Positions 13,451-24,354 of a stretch of 64,000 nt of DNA are shown one piece after another. Position numbers and translations under genes: made by a program. Every line of letters starts with the position of its first letter. Position 1 is the first letter of the stretch. The stretch lies in contig NC_088787.1 of assembly GCF_949628265.1 (NCBI RefSeq), forward strand, positions 5,694,501 through 5,758,500, in the 5' to 3' direction. The notes below the pieces were generated by a model that was not told the origin of the DNA, made no database searches, and saw only the letters and a list, made by a program, of their open reading frames with translations. This DNA is from Cloeon dipterum (taxonomy: Eukaryota; Arthropoda; Insecta; Ephemeroptera; Baetidae).

Positions 13451-13724
13451 TAATGAACTTAGGACCGAGGAACAGTTAAATTTCAGGTTTTTGATTCAAA
13501 TTTCGCAAATTTGTCAATAAATTAAAAAATGGTTCCACTTGATTTCGGTCCCTCTCACGCCGATCTATCAAATGGAATGCGAATTATGAGCCAAAAAAAA
13601 CCTTCTGGCGATATCAATCATGATTTACAATAAAAGAAAACAATTTATGCTTGCACTGCTTAATATGCATGAAAACTTTGCAGGCGATTTACTATAGAGA
13701 AATTAAAAAAATTATAGCTTTGTC

Positions 13725-14125
13725 CCAGTTCCAGGGAACCGAAACGGTTCTAAAAGTGCCAGAGGACCAGATTGGAACCGAAATATGGGGTTCGGAAGCG
13801 AATTCGGTACCCGACTTGGGATTATAATTGGGCGCCGCGAGGTTTGGAACAGTTTGGTTCCCCTCACGGACCGTTTGCCTCTGTCAGAAATTGTTTGGTC
13901 CTACACAGAAGCAATTTTGGTCCCTCAAAGAGTGATTTTGCTCGATTTTTCAATTTTAAATTAGAATTTCGAGTGCTTAAAGAATCAGACAAAAAATCGA
14001 AAGGAACCGAATTTCAGTTCCATCAAGGAACTGTTTGGTTCCACGAAAGCACCGTACGGTTCCTTCAAAAAGGGAACTGTTTCGGTCCCGATTAAAATCG
14101 ACGTTAAAATTTTGGTTCCCTGGAA
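13725..14125. repeat. Degenerate GGAACC/GGTTCC array
   Basis: About 400 bp in which GGAACC, GGAACTG, GGTTCC and GGTCCC recur every few tens of bases, many as short palindromic pairs (for example GGAACTGTTTGGTTCC near 14,027). It is not a regular tandem repeat and has no coding support. Confidence 0.45.
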
Positions 14126-14284
14126 AAGAATTTTTTTTGTTCTTATAATTTCTGCTTTACAATATAACCCCATTTAATACTGTAAAACGATAGCTATTTT
14201 TGCAAATAAAACATTTAAGCCAAATTGAAGACTAGAGACAGGGTTGGAAAAAAAACTATTTTTGTTAAAAAATATATATATAAA

Positions 14285-14600
14285 ATATATAGTAGAGTGG
14301 TAAAAAACAGGGGGTTTTCAATTTTTACATTTCTCGCAGGCCATGTTTGCACCTCAGTTTCCAGTAATTTTCGAATTATTTGCTCATGATCTCGACTTGC
14401 AAAAATTGTCAGTGAGAAATTTTTGGAGAAATTGAGGCAGAAAATGGCAATTTAAAAGAAAAAATCTGCTCAGTAGAGGAAATTTTTATCACTCCGACCG
14501 CAAATTTTAAGATTTTTCACAGGGGAAATATGGAATAAATTCCTTTCTTGCATAAAATTGGTAAAAACAGTGGTGTAAAAACCGGGTAGTAAGCAAATGC
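14285..14600 (+). repeat. Dispersed repeat family G, copy 1
   Basis: It carries GTTTGCACCTCAGTTT, GCTCATGATCTCGACTTG and GAGGCAGAAAATGGCAATTT in this order. Reverse-complement copies lie near 54,000-54,340 and 63,010-63,260, and a partial plus copy near 55,640-55,800. Class unknown. Confidence 0.6.
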
Positions 14601-14759
14601 AACCCTGACTAAAGGTAAATTATGATCAGATTAATTAATTAAAATATAAATATTAACAAAAAAAAACAATACACCTTGATAATTATTACTATTTATGGCG
14701 GTGTATGGAACTCTTCATACAGTCATTTCCGAAAAACACATTTGACATTCTGATGATAG

Positions 14760-15180
14760 TCAGGGCCGGAGAGAGCATCTATCTCTTCTCATGCAATGAT
14801 GCGAGTGCGCGAGCCAAAAGCTTTTAATACATTTTCGGGCAATAATTATTTCGAGAAGGCGAGCGTTTAGCGGGGCCTTCTCTCTCTCTCGCGGCTTCGG
14901 TGCCCGCGGGCGGCGGTTCAATCGCTCCATTCTGTCCGCATAGACGCACGCGTGAGACGCGCGGCTCTTTCTTTCTTTCTCTCGAGACGTTTCTGTAAAA
15001 ATCGGGCGTTTATTCGAGCTTGGCGCCGAGTGGAGCAGAGCAGATCGCGCCCCTATTGTACAATCCGGCCGACGACAGCACAACGGCGGCTCCCCGACGC
15101 TCCATCAGCCGGCCTCTTATTACAATAACACATATATCTGGCACACTGTCCACCCTCTTCGAAGAATCTCTAATTTGTTA
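14760..15180. other. GC-rich island, first half of a duplicated element
   Basis: A GC-rich island whose right part (about 15,020-15,160) is closely similar to about 16,258-16,430: both contain GCGCCGAGTGGAGCAGA, CTATTGTACAATC, GGCCTCT followed by ATTACAATAA, and CACACTG followed by CCCTC, in the same order. It is not one of the common dispersed families here and appears only twice, about 1.24 kb apart. No coding support. Confidence 0.5.
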
Positions 15181-15295
15181 TTTGTTTGGGATTGTTTGGT
15201 GTAAACTTTTTAATCTTTGCAATCCTTGGCTTGGAAAATATCAAAATCGAAATTTAAACTGAAATTCTTCCATCTGATCGTGGAAATTAATTAAA

Positions 15296-15465
15296 AGGAT
15301 ATTTAAAATTATGAGATTGACAGGCGACGCCTGTACTGCGTTTGGCGAAAGACTTTTTGCTTTGATGACATAATATATAGCACAGCACCTCCCAAAGGAT
15401 GATTTATTTTATTGGGTAATGCTAAAAATTTCCAAGGTTGCGCCGTTTAAATTTCTGAGAAAATC
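15296..15465 (+). repeat. Dispersed repeat family H, copy 1
   Basis: It shares the ordered strings GACAGGCGAC (GTCAGGCGAC in the other copy), GAAAGACTTT, GCTTTGATGA and AATGCTAAAAATTT with 55,395-55,550. Class unknown. Confidence 0.5.
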
Positions 15466-15688
15466 AACTCAAAAATTTGCGTGCTTTAAAGAGCACTCTC
15501 ACCAGAATTTAAAATCACGATTTATTTCACAATTCAGGACATTTTCCTCATAATTTGCTCACTACTGGATATGTAGATAAAGCGCAAAATTTGACGAAAT
15601 CTGAATTTTAACTGTTCCTCCGTTCTGATTTCGCTATTGCACAATAGAAATATTTGCCAAAATTCACAAAACAAATTAACTAACTTGA

Positions 15689-16058
15689 AGACCATCTTAG
15701 ACAAAGTTTCTGTGCTCACCAATCGATTCTTGAGGGTTGAATTAGGTAAATTGGATATTATTACCGACCAAAAAGTCCAGCGCGACGTGCGAAATATTTT
15801 TCTCGCCAAAACAATATGAATACGAGACGTGCGCATGCGTCAGAGCTGACTGGATCTGCCAAAGAAGTCATTCGTACAGGCGGTCTCTCTGCAAGTGCTC
15901 AAACCAGCTCTCACGCATGCGCAGGTTCATATTGTTTTGGCGGGAAAAAAAGTTCGCACGTCTTGCTGGACTTTTTGGTTGGAAAAAAGATCCACTTTAC
16001 CTAATTCGACCCTTAAAGAATCGATTGGCGTACTCAGAAACTTCGACAAAGATGGTCT
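15689..16058. mobile_element. TTAA-flanked foldback MITE, copy 2
   Basis: A 370-bp copy of the same foldback element. The left arm begins AGACCATCTTAGAC and the right arm ends AAAGATGGTCT. The right flank is TTAA (16,059-16,062); the left is TTGA (15,685-15,688), one mismatch from TTAA, suggesting an older insertion. Confidence 0.72.
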
Positions 16059-16239
16059 TTAATTGTTGGCCTTATTTAAAGCTCTAATTTAACAATAAAA
16101 ATTCAAATCTTCCCCAAAATTTTCATCGCTTTTCGTAAATTCCAACTTATCATCTAGTCGAGATCATGACATTTTTTGGGGGAATCTCTTTGCAAGGATT
16201 GACGTTTCTAAAAATTAACCAGTTTAATTAATAAAGGGG

Positions 16240-16740
16240 ATTTTCCTCTGGGTTGTCGCTGCGCCGAGTGGAGCAGAACAGATCGTGCATGCGGCTATTG
16301 TACAATCGAGCGAGAGTTGGCCGCCACGGCGGATGAGAGCACAGTACACGGGACGGTCGGTCGGTCGGTCGGTCCAACGGCCTGCGCTGGCCTCTATTAC
16401 AATAATATCTCGCACACTGCCCTCCATTGCAGCAGAGCAGCTAGCCAGCCGGCGGCGGCGGCTCGCAGCCGCCGCGTCACCCCCCCCGTTAAAATAAGTT
16501 AGCTCATTCTTTGCGCGTCCCGTCTTAATTGCTGACATCGAGCAGCGGCTAAGCGAAACCATCCCAACACTATTTGCCCGCAATATCGACGCTCGCTGCG
16601 ATTAATACGCGCGCGGTCGAGGGAGGAGCTAACTTCAAACCGCACGAAGAGATGCATTTTTAATATATATATATATGTGTTCTCCTGACGCAAGCAAGCA
16701 CGCACGCATGCCGCCGGGTTCAAGGTTGACGGGGAGATTT
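16240..16740. other. GC-rich island, second half of a duplicated element
   Basis: Its left part repeats the element at 15,020-15,160 with an extra (GGTC)n tract near 16,352-16,374. The island continues with GC-rich DNA and an (AT)n run near 16,663-16,675. The 119-codon minus frame is compositional and is not called as a gene. Confidence 0.4.
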
Positions 16741-17039
16741 TCTGCCTTGAAGCCGCATGAAATAATTACTGTGGTTGAGAGCTTTGTATTTTAAGACGGA
16801 TTTTCGAGCTCAAAAAATACGATGGCTGTTTTTCAAATTCCTTTTAAAAAAATCACATTTTTACGAATGAGGGTTCCTGCTTTTTCCTGAATTTCGGCAG
16901 GACAAGACATGAATTTTGCTTCAAGACAATTATAATTTACAATTCTTGGTCGATATTAATCTCAGTTTTAAAATAAGAAGAAGGTATCTTGGACAGTTAA
17001 AATTATTTGTAAGCCAAAGATATGGATTGCTAAAAAATT

Positions 17040-17210
17040 TTCCATCAAAATTGTAGCAATGGGGTTGAAAGGGGATGGGGGTAAGCACCCCCTAAACCCA
17101 TCAGCTGGTCAGGGGAGGTCGAGACGAGTCCAACGGTGGGTAGTTTTCGCAATTCTGATGGTTAGAACCCGAGATTTGGAAGTGCAAAGAACCCGAAAAA
17201 CCGAAAAATG
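17040..17210 (+). repeat. Repeat family C, single arm
   Basis: A single plus-orientation arm with GCACCCCCTAAACCC, GAGACGAGTCCAACGG and GGTTAGAACCCGAGATTT, matching the arms at 6,030-6,690. Confidence 0.6.
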
Positions 17211-17584
17211 TCACTTTTTTAATTTTCTTTTTAACTAAAAATTGAAATTTTTGCCTTATTTTTTACTGTGGGGCATAATTATTATTTTAATTTTTTGAAA
17301 ATGGAAAAATCAGAATTTTTGTTGGTATATTTAAAATCCTTTTTAGGTTAAAATATTTTCGGTTTCATGAAAAAACCGAAAAAAGATGGATTTTAGTTTC
17401 CAGTGTCGGTTTCCTGCTTTAACCCTTGCCAACTAAAAATCCGTTAGCTAAAAAAAGAATTTAAATGTGTTCGAAACAATACGCGGCAAGCTCCAGGCAA
17501 TTAGTTCTGCCTTGAGAATGTCGTGTGTCGTGGTGAAATTTGTCACGGGCAATATTTTTCTAATGACGTAACGACGCAGCAGCT

Positions 17585-17590
17585 TTTATT
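17585..17590 (-). terminator. Poly(A) signal of the Trimmer gene
   Basis: AATAAA on the minus strand about 190 bases past the predicted stop codon at 17,778, a plausible distance for an insect 3' UTR. Confidence 0.45.
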
Positions 17591-17777
17591 TCGAGAGTGG
17601 CCAAAGTTCAAAATTAAAACAGAGAGGCCGCAAATAAAGCGAGCGGAACTATCACACAGCAGAGCCATATTTTAGTGTCGAACCGAGCAGAAAGAAAGAG
17701 AGAAAGAGAGAAACACAATACCGTCTGTGTGTCTGCCCCAAAGGGCAAAACGCACACACTGCACACCTCGAATTTAA

Positions 17778-20700
17778 CTAGCAGAAGGCCGAGATGACGA
17801 GCAAAGATCCGCCGGCCAACGACGCGAAGGCGGCAGCCCTAAAAATATGAATTTGTGCATGCATCAAGTGGCCTTTCTTTTTATTATGCCGCACGCGGCG
17901 GCGCCTCTGCTCCACTTACCACATGGCAGACCTGCCCGCGTCCGTGTGTTTCAGCGGTGAGAAACGGGACGCTCGCAACCACGACTGCTGCGTCTTGCAA
18001 AACTTCAGCACTTCCTTCAGGCTGAAAAGCAGAATGAGAAAAATTTATGCATCGTATTCTAAAATTTGAATTTGTTGAAATTACATCATTAAAAATTTAG
18101 TGACCCTGCGATATCTCTATTTTTAACCAGTGAAAATCATCTTTTATCTTTTAAAAGGAAACAATTCAAGCTGATTGACGTCAAATGGTTATTGCTGACG
18201 TTTTATCTAAACTTTCAAAGATTTTATCACACAAATTAGTCACGGAAGACGACACGATTGACTCTTAAAGAGAAATGATAGTAAATTTCCCCATTCGTAA
18301 AAGCTTGTAACAAACAAATTTATGAGATGATTCTCGAACAAATTAGGGCAGTTTTAGGTTTTTAAATTTTTCCACAAAAAAATTTTAAAGGCTTTCTAAT
18401 GGCCAGTTAAAATTTTTAGACGAATTTGAACGAAAATTCCAAATTTGAGAAAAATTTGGTCGGCAGGAAAAAAACTGGAAATTTAATAAGCTTTCTGAAT
18501 TTAGACAATTTTTGACGCTACTAAGAACTGGTGAATTTAAACTAGGCCAACCAAAGACCCCTTTGGAAAATCTGCAATTTTTGAACAAAAAAAAAACAAA
18601 AAACTTTCAAATGTTCATGATTTTTCTCACCCCAGAAGCAATTAATTTCCTTTGCTGAAAAATGGGGTGTAACTGGTAAAATTCGAAAAATTTTATTTAG
18701 GGCCACCTTAAATATAGGCTTTACTTTTTGTAATAATAATATTTCCTAAATCAAAAAAATATCCCTATCATTATACGCTTTAATAATAGTTTCCTATAAC
18801 ATTAGTAAAAATAAACGACGAAATTCACCATTCTGGAGTTGGATTGGCAAGCAGGGCTCTTTTCGAGTCGACCATCTTGATATCCACACTGCCGAACTGC
18901 AGGAAAAGTTGCTCCAAATTCTCAAACCTCAAATCCTCCCTTCCCTTGGCCTGCAAAAAGACGATATTGTTCCAACTCGCATCCGGATCAGGTCCGTCTA
19001 GAACCTAAAAACCGCCAAAATATATTAAAAACTCGTCACTATTATTAGAGGACAACACTGACGATGTAGTTTGTCTTGGCCATGACGATGTGCACCTTGT
19101 TCCGCAGGGGCTGCACCGCACTCATCAAGTCGTCCCACGAGAGATCGAATTGCGCGATCTTGTCTTCGCTCTTGACAGCCTCGTCAAACACGGCGCTGAT
19201 ATGCGCGAGCTTGATGAAAACGTAGCCAGTGCAGAAGGAATCCCAGCCGGCGTCGTGAAAGTGAGCCTTGGAATAAATAAATAAATAAATGCACGCACAT
19301 TCACCGCAGGACGTTGACTCAAATAGAACGCATGGCTCAGAATATGATTAAAAATAGCAAAAATGCACGCTCAAGAGTATTTTAATCTTGTTAAATTTTT
19401 TTCGAGCTTGAATTTAATTTCAAAACGTTTAAATTACTTGTAAAGTACACGCTCCATCTCCACTCCCAGGTCCTGGCTCCTGAATGGAGACTTCCGGAGA
19501 TCCTGGAGCGAAATTAGCGCATCGGCTGTCGTGCAGGTAGTTGTACAGTCTCTGCAGGTCGCTGTTCCAGACATCTAAATAACAGATAATTCGAATCATC
19601 CTTGTAAATATATTTTTTTAATAATTATACCATTGATGTCGATTTTCTGCTTGATCTCCATGCTCATTAGTTTCGTGTCAAAGATCACAGGAAAATGCTT
19701 CAGCAATTTCTGCTTGTACGACCAATACGATTCTGGAAGAATTGAGACAATTTTTATTTTTTAACGCAGGATGAATTTTTAAAATAAACCTGGCAAAGGT
19801 TCGATTAACTGCTGGAACATGTGCATCATGTCCAGCATGACGTTGTGGCCCACAAGCGGAATTTTCTGTTCGATCAGAAGCGAGAAGAATTTAGTAAAGC
19901 CGATAAGCTTGTCGAAAGCCTCAGCTTCCTCCTTGGCCCGGTGGGCCTCTTCCAGTTCCTTCCTCATTTTTTCTCCAACTTTGCTGACAACCAGACTCTG
20001 CAAAATTAAATTATAAGGAAATTATTACGACAGTTTAGAAATGATTGATATTTTAAATTAAATACAATAAAAAATAAACAAGCGTTTTGTGGCGTCGGAA
20101 ATTGGCGTCGGAAATTGGCCTCGGAACCGATCTCAGGGTGGGGATCCCTGACAAAGGTCATCAGGGTAGGTCAGTTGGTAGGGCTCGGCGAGACCTTTCA
20201 TTCATGACATTGTGACTTTTAATCCATCAACCTGCCGAATTTTAACAAAAATAAAACCACTTTCCAAGTCGGAAGGCTGAAAACCAGAAATAAACGAAAT
20301 TCTATTTTTCTATGGGAGCAAATAACCTAAAAATCGGTCTTCAGACCGGCGTCAAGTCTGCATGTGCGATGGAACAGGAGAGATCGCATTTTGAGTCTCT
20401 TTTTGCGGGGGAAAAATGTGAATTGTTACGGAGAAGTCCGAAAACTACATTTTTTGAACTCCAAAACCATATTTTTCCATCATTTTTCAAGATAAATTGA
20501 TGAAATTGGTTTCAAACGACGCGTAGTTAAATTTTTAGAGGGTCTATGTGTTGCAAATTTTTGAATTTGTGTACAGGACCGGAGATTGCCGGCAGAAGCC
20601 AAAATCGGTGAAAAAAACTTTCTTCTGATTTTTTTAAAAATTTATCTATGGGCCAGCGAGTGGTTTTGACTGAGTTTTCCTTTATTTGGCACCAAAAGGC

Positions 20701-22399
20701 GTCAACTGGCCGGGTAAGGCGCCGAAATTTGCAATTTTGGAGTTTTTTATACATTGTAAGATAAGGGAGCGGTTTGGGTCTCAGGGCCCCCGGGGGCTCA
20801 TCAGCAAAAACCACCGGGAAAAAAGGTTCAGAAACCGTTTTCGGAAGTAAACGTGCATCCAATGCGTTTTACTATGCTAGAAAAACCAAGAAAAATAATT
20901 AAAAATAAAAAATTATAATATTGTCTTTTGATGTTATTAATTTCATCCTGTTTTTTTTTTTTTAATTCATGTAGCCTTTCCGGACGTTGCATAAAACTGT
21001 GATTACATTGCCGTGGAGCCTGACCCAGATGTCGGGGATGCCGGCTCGGACGTCCCATTGCAGCAAGTAAGGACAAAGGCCGTCGGGAATTTGGAAAATG
21101 GTCTCCTCCCTGTCCTTGGCGTCGGCGGCCCAGGCCATCACGTCAGAGCAGACGCGTCGGTAGGACTCGAGTAGGTCGACGCTGAGCAGCTGTTTTTGCT
21201 GCTGCACGTACGGCTGCTGCTTCCGGATCGCCTGCTTCAGTTTCTCCGCTTGCTCCAGCGACACGAAATTCACTCCGTGGTGCATCATCTGCCCCCGCAC
21301 GCCACAGAGAAAACAAACAAAGAGGCAAATTACGTGCTTTGATATTTATTGTGCGCGGTCTATTTTCGACGGCTTAATATTCCCTTGATGCGCGGCTATT
21401 AAACTTGCGATTTATTTACTCACTCTGGACGCTTGAGTGAGTGAAGGATCATACTGGAAACATTTAATTTTAAACTCTAAAAGGGACTTAATAATTCAGG
21501 TGAGCGGAAAGTCGCCTTTCTAACCCTTCAGTTAAATTTCGAAGGGCAATTTTCTGTAATTTTAAGGGCTAGAAAAATTAAAAATGTGTTTTTTTAATAT
21601 TTTGGAAGTTGAATTTCTCAAAAACGACATCTAAATTTACTCTGAAATTTCCACCAAAGTTCAAACAGGCTTTGTTATCAATTTTTAGAGGCTTTCCTAA
21701 TTTTAAAAAAATTTAGATCCTCCTTAAAGATACGAAAAACATAAAAATTGGCATAATATGACCTGCAATGACCTTTTATCTTGACCAACGACCTTAAATT
21801 TGGTGTTTATTCAATCGGGCTGGACACAAGGAATCCAATATTACAACCCAAAAAATTTAATTTTGGTCAAAAAATCACAAAATTTCAATTCTATCCGAAA
21901 ACTGATGTAAATTTCCCCTAAAAAGATCCCACGTTCCACGACCTGAACCTCTCCCTCCCTTCTCATTGTCAGACCTTGTTGAAGTCGAAGTTGTAGCGGG
22001 TGAGAAACTCGATGGACGAGGCCTGGAAGCGGATTTGCACGTCGTTGCCGCCGTTGGTGCTCGGGAAGAGGTAGATGCTGAAGACCTGCGACGTGTAGCC
22101 GCCGCTCTCGGCGTCCTTCCTGAAGATGGACACGCCGACCTGCACGATGCAGAACTCGCGGATGTGCCCTCGCAGCTTCAGGTATCGCTGCTCAGAACTG
22201 TCAAATAGACTAAAAATATTAACAAAGTCAGAATTGAGTTCGAAAATAGAAAAAAGGGTATTTACCTGATGTCCTCGAGGCCGGTGTCGTTGAGTCCGGA
22301 AAATTCGTTGTCGATGGCGACGAAAATCGCGTCTTCCAGGGCGTTTTCCATCCGGCCCAGCATCGCTGGCCAGTTTTCCGCCACTACTTCGACTGCCAT
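17778..22399 (-). CDS. PNLDC1: PNLDC1/Trimmer-type 3'-5' exoribonuclease (PARN family)
   Basis: Exons in order: 22399-22266, 22197-21975, 21288-21007, 19997-19790, 19732-19631, 19574-19438, 19266-19063, 19004-18829, 18021-17920, 17838-17778; 1,629 nt, 542 residues, all joins in phase. The CAF1-type DEDDh nuclease residues are present: D30 and E32 in FVAIDNEFSGL, D269 in PLVGHNVMLDMMH, H366 and D371 in FHDAGWDSF. The middle (about 160-212, ending PDIWVRLHGN) corresponds to the divergent R3H-like part of PNLDC1. The last 61-nt exon adds a hydrophobic tail (about 521-542, AAAFASLAGGSLLVISAF), a tail anchor as in PNLDC1, whose family members sit on the mitochondrial outer membrane and trim pre-piRNA 3' ends. 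PARN itself lacks this anchor. The start ATG is the only one before the D30 motif. Splitting from PARN rests on the tail and local similarity, so PARN is the alternative. Confidence 0.9.
18380..18790 (-). repeat. Dispersed repeat family D, copy 3 (minus)
   Basis: Inside Trimmer intron 8. The reverse complement reads GAAAGGGGTCTTTGG, then GTAGCGTCAAAAATTG, CAGAAAGCT, and AACTGGCC, the order seen in the plus copies, and it includes the far-left part with ATGATAGGGAT shared with copy 1. Confidence 0.65.
20090..20860 (+). mobile_element. SINE-like element with tRNA-like A box, copy 1
   Basis: In Trimmer intron 3. TAGGTCAGTTGG at 20,167-20,178 resembles the RNA polymerase III A box, followed by TAGGGCTCGGCGAGA, which recurs at 32,884. 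The preceding CCGATCTCAGGG and GGTCATCAGGGT are shared with 50,518-50,570. The body with ACCGGCGTCAAGTC and GCGATGGA has weaker counterparts at the other copies. A tRNA-derived SINE is the best guess; ends are uncertain. Confidence 0.45.
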
Positions 22400-23719
22400 A
22401 TTATTTTTAAATCTACGATTTGCGATAGTAAATAATTAAATTATCTACGTTATTTAATGCATGAATGTAAATTAATGAGGAAAATAAATTCGGAAATCGC
22501 TAAGAATTTGTGAAAAGCATAACAGATTTTTATCTTGCATGCAAATATCATATATAAAATGAGCATCCTTCATACATAATAATGCATTTTTATTATGTAT
22601 GTAAATTTGCCATTTCCACTTGTTGCATCCCAATTTAATCAGAATTTTTTGCATAGAATATAAATAATCAGCAAGAATTCAAACACATATGCGTAATAAG
22701 AAAAGACAATCAGCACAAACCCAAATAATCCAGCCGCAAACGTGAAAGAATTTTCAGAATTCATTTCTTGTTTACGGTCTTCTGTCAATGCCAGCTGGTA
22801 CCCTTTTGTTTTCTTTCTGTCTGGTTCTGGTTCCAGCTATCCGTTCCGTCATCTGTTATTATGTTTTCGCTCTGACAATGAGCCTATGGGATCCGGAATC
22901 AGAGACGAATCAGCCAATCAGGAGCGAGGATTTCACGCGGCAAATGCATTGCATAAGAGAGTGAAAATTCTTAGCGGGAAAATGCAGCGGGTGAGAGGCG
23001 AAAGAGCTGAGGAGGACGAATAAAAAATATGAGATTCTTGGAGATGAAATGCAACACTTTTTATGAACGCGATGCTGAACCTGCTGAGTGAGGAGAGTGA
23101 AATTTGATTCCGACTACTTGACCTGCAAGAACTTCGTCAGCGTTTTTTCAAACACGCAGTTCTTTCCTTTTTCGTTTCTCCCCGCGTGTACACGTCTTAC
23201 GCTGCATGGCGCATTCTTGAGAATTTTATTTAGTCAAACGTCGGCCATTTTTCCTATGTAACTATGAATTCTGTGAAATTCTTAAGTTAAAATGGCGTCT
23301 CACAATCGATTTTAAGTGAATTGATGCAGGACAAAAATTGAAAATTACGAAAATTATTTGGATTGTTGACTAAATTGATTATTGATTCAATTTTCTCCAA
23401 ATTTTACAGCTTTTTGAGCAAATTTATATCCCTCGAACTTTAGGAGTAAATTGAACTGCCCCAAATAAATTAAAATCTAACACTCAGAAATGACTACAAT
23501 TAGTAAAACTGTTCAAAGTCGATCCAAAAATGTCTAAAAATTTAATTTTATTACATTTTTTCCTCTCGAGAACCTTCTAAGAATTTTCCTAAGAATTTAA
23601 TCATGATTTAAGATCTCCCGCCACTTAATTACTGTCTTCCTTTCACTATTATTATCATTATATAACCATTTCCCTGACATAAATTTCGACTTCCGAGAGG
23701 CTGTTAAAATTCTAAAAAA

Positions 23720-24090
23720 ATTCTCGCTGTTTTATTTACTTCCTCAGATTGTCGTGAACGAAACCAAAGGAGGCTTGTCTTGCGTCTTGCGGTCTATTCA
23801 CCCCGATAATAATTACATGCACACACACACACTGTGCGACCGCACTCACTCGCTCACGCATTATTTTTCTCTCTCGTGTCGAGTGGAGTGAGTGCTCGCG
23901 AGTCGCGACCCGCGAGCGCTGCGCGTGATGAGATTCGGACGAGATTAAATTCAAGAGCCGCTGCTTATGCAACCGGGTTGCCGCGAGAGGCTCGCACGTT
24001 GCGTCTCTGGCGGCGACAGGCGTCAGGCGCGCCAGCTGTCGCCAGCGGACACAAGCTCTGCGTGTAAATTTTATTTATTTTAAATCGTGT
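23720..24090. other. GC-rich noncoding island
   Basis: A GC-rich patch with a short CA run near 23,819-23,832 and GAGTGGAGTGAGTG repeats. It may be a promoter-proximal element of one of the flanking divergent genes. No exon supported. Confidence 0.25.
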
Positions 24091-24354
24091 CAGCAGCGCC
24101 TTGTGTAATATCCGACGCGACCGACGAAATGCACTGTCACGCTGCCCGCTCACAATACAAAAACACACAAGCTTAAGCCTTTCCTTCCACTGTACACACT
24201 CAGCGTTTTTTATTATTTTTTTTTTCTCAGTCAGCATATGCTTCATTTGCACTTTTAATTGGTTTTTAAACTGTAAGCAATTTTGTTTACCGTGTTTTTT
24301 TGATTAGACAACAATAAGGATTAGGAAGACTAAAAATTTAAAGGAAATAAAAGG

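Larger units (their letters stand above)
1..17777. other. Gene-free AT-rich region with GC-rich islands
   Basis: No exon could be supported on either strand: open frames here are short, of low complexity, or lie in repeats, and none joins another through matching splice phases. The stretch alternates AT-rich DNA with GC-rich, CpG-containing islands listed separately, plus dispersed repeats. Stretches where I see nothing specific are roughly 1-590, 800-1440, 2290-2680, 2920-4800, 5420-6030, 6690-7220, 8830-9500, 11620-12220 and 16750-17030. The pattern suits an intergenic regulatory landscape or a giant intron of a gene lying to the left; this is inference. Confidence 0.6.

Noticed and set aside
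16224..16583. 119-codon minus-strand open frame
   Set aside because: Open in several registers at once and part of the duplicated GC-rich element; composition explains it.
20527..20862. 111-codon minus-strand open frame in Trimmer intron 3
   Set aside because: Lies within the SINE-like repeat body; no homology recognised, and the adjoining exons splice in phase without it.
20967..21006. Extension of Trimmer exon 3 past 21,007
   Set aside because: The frame stays open to TGA-free sequence ending NVRKGYMN, but no usable donor follows; AAT|GTAATC at 21,007 restores the phase and the family alignment.
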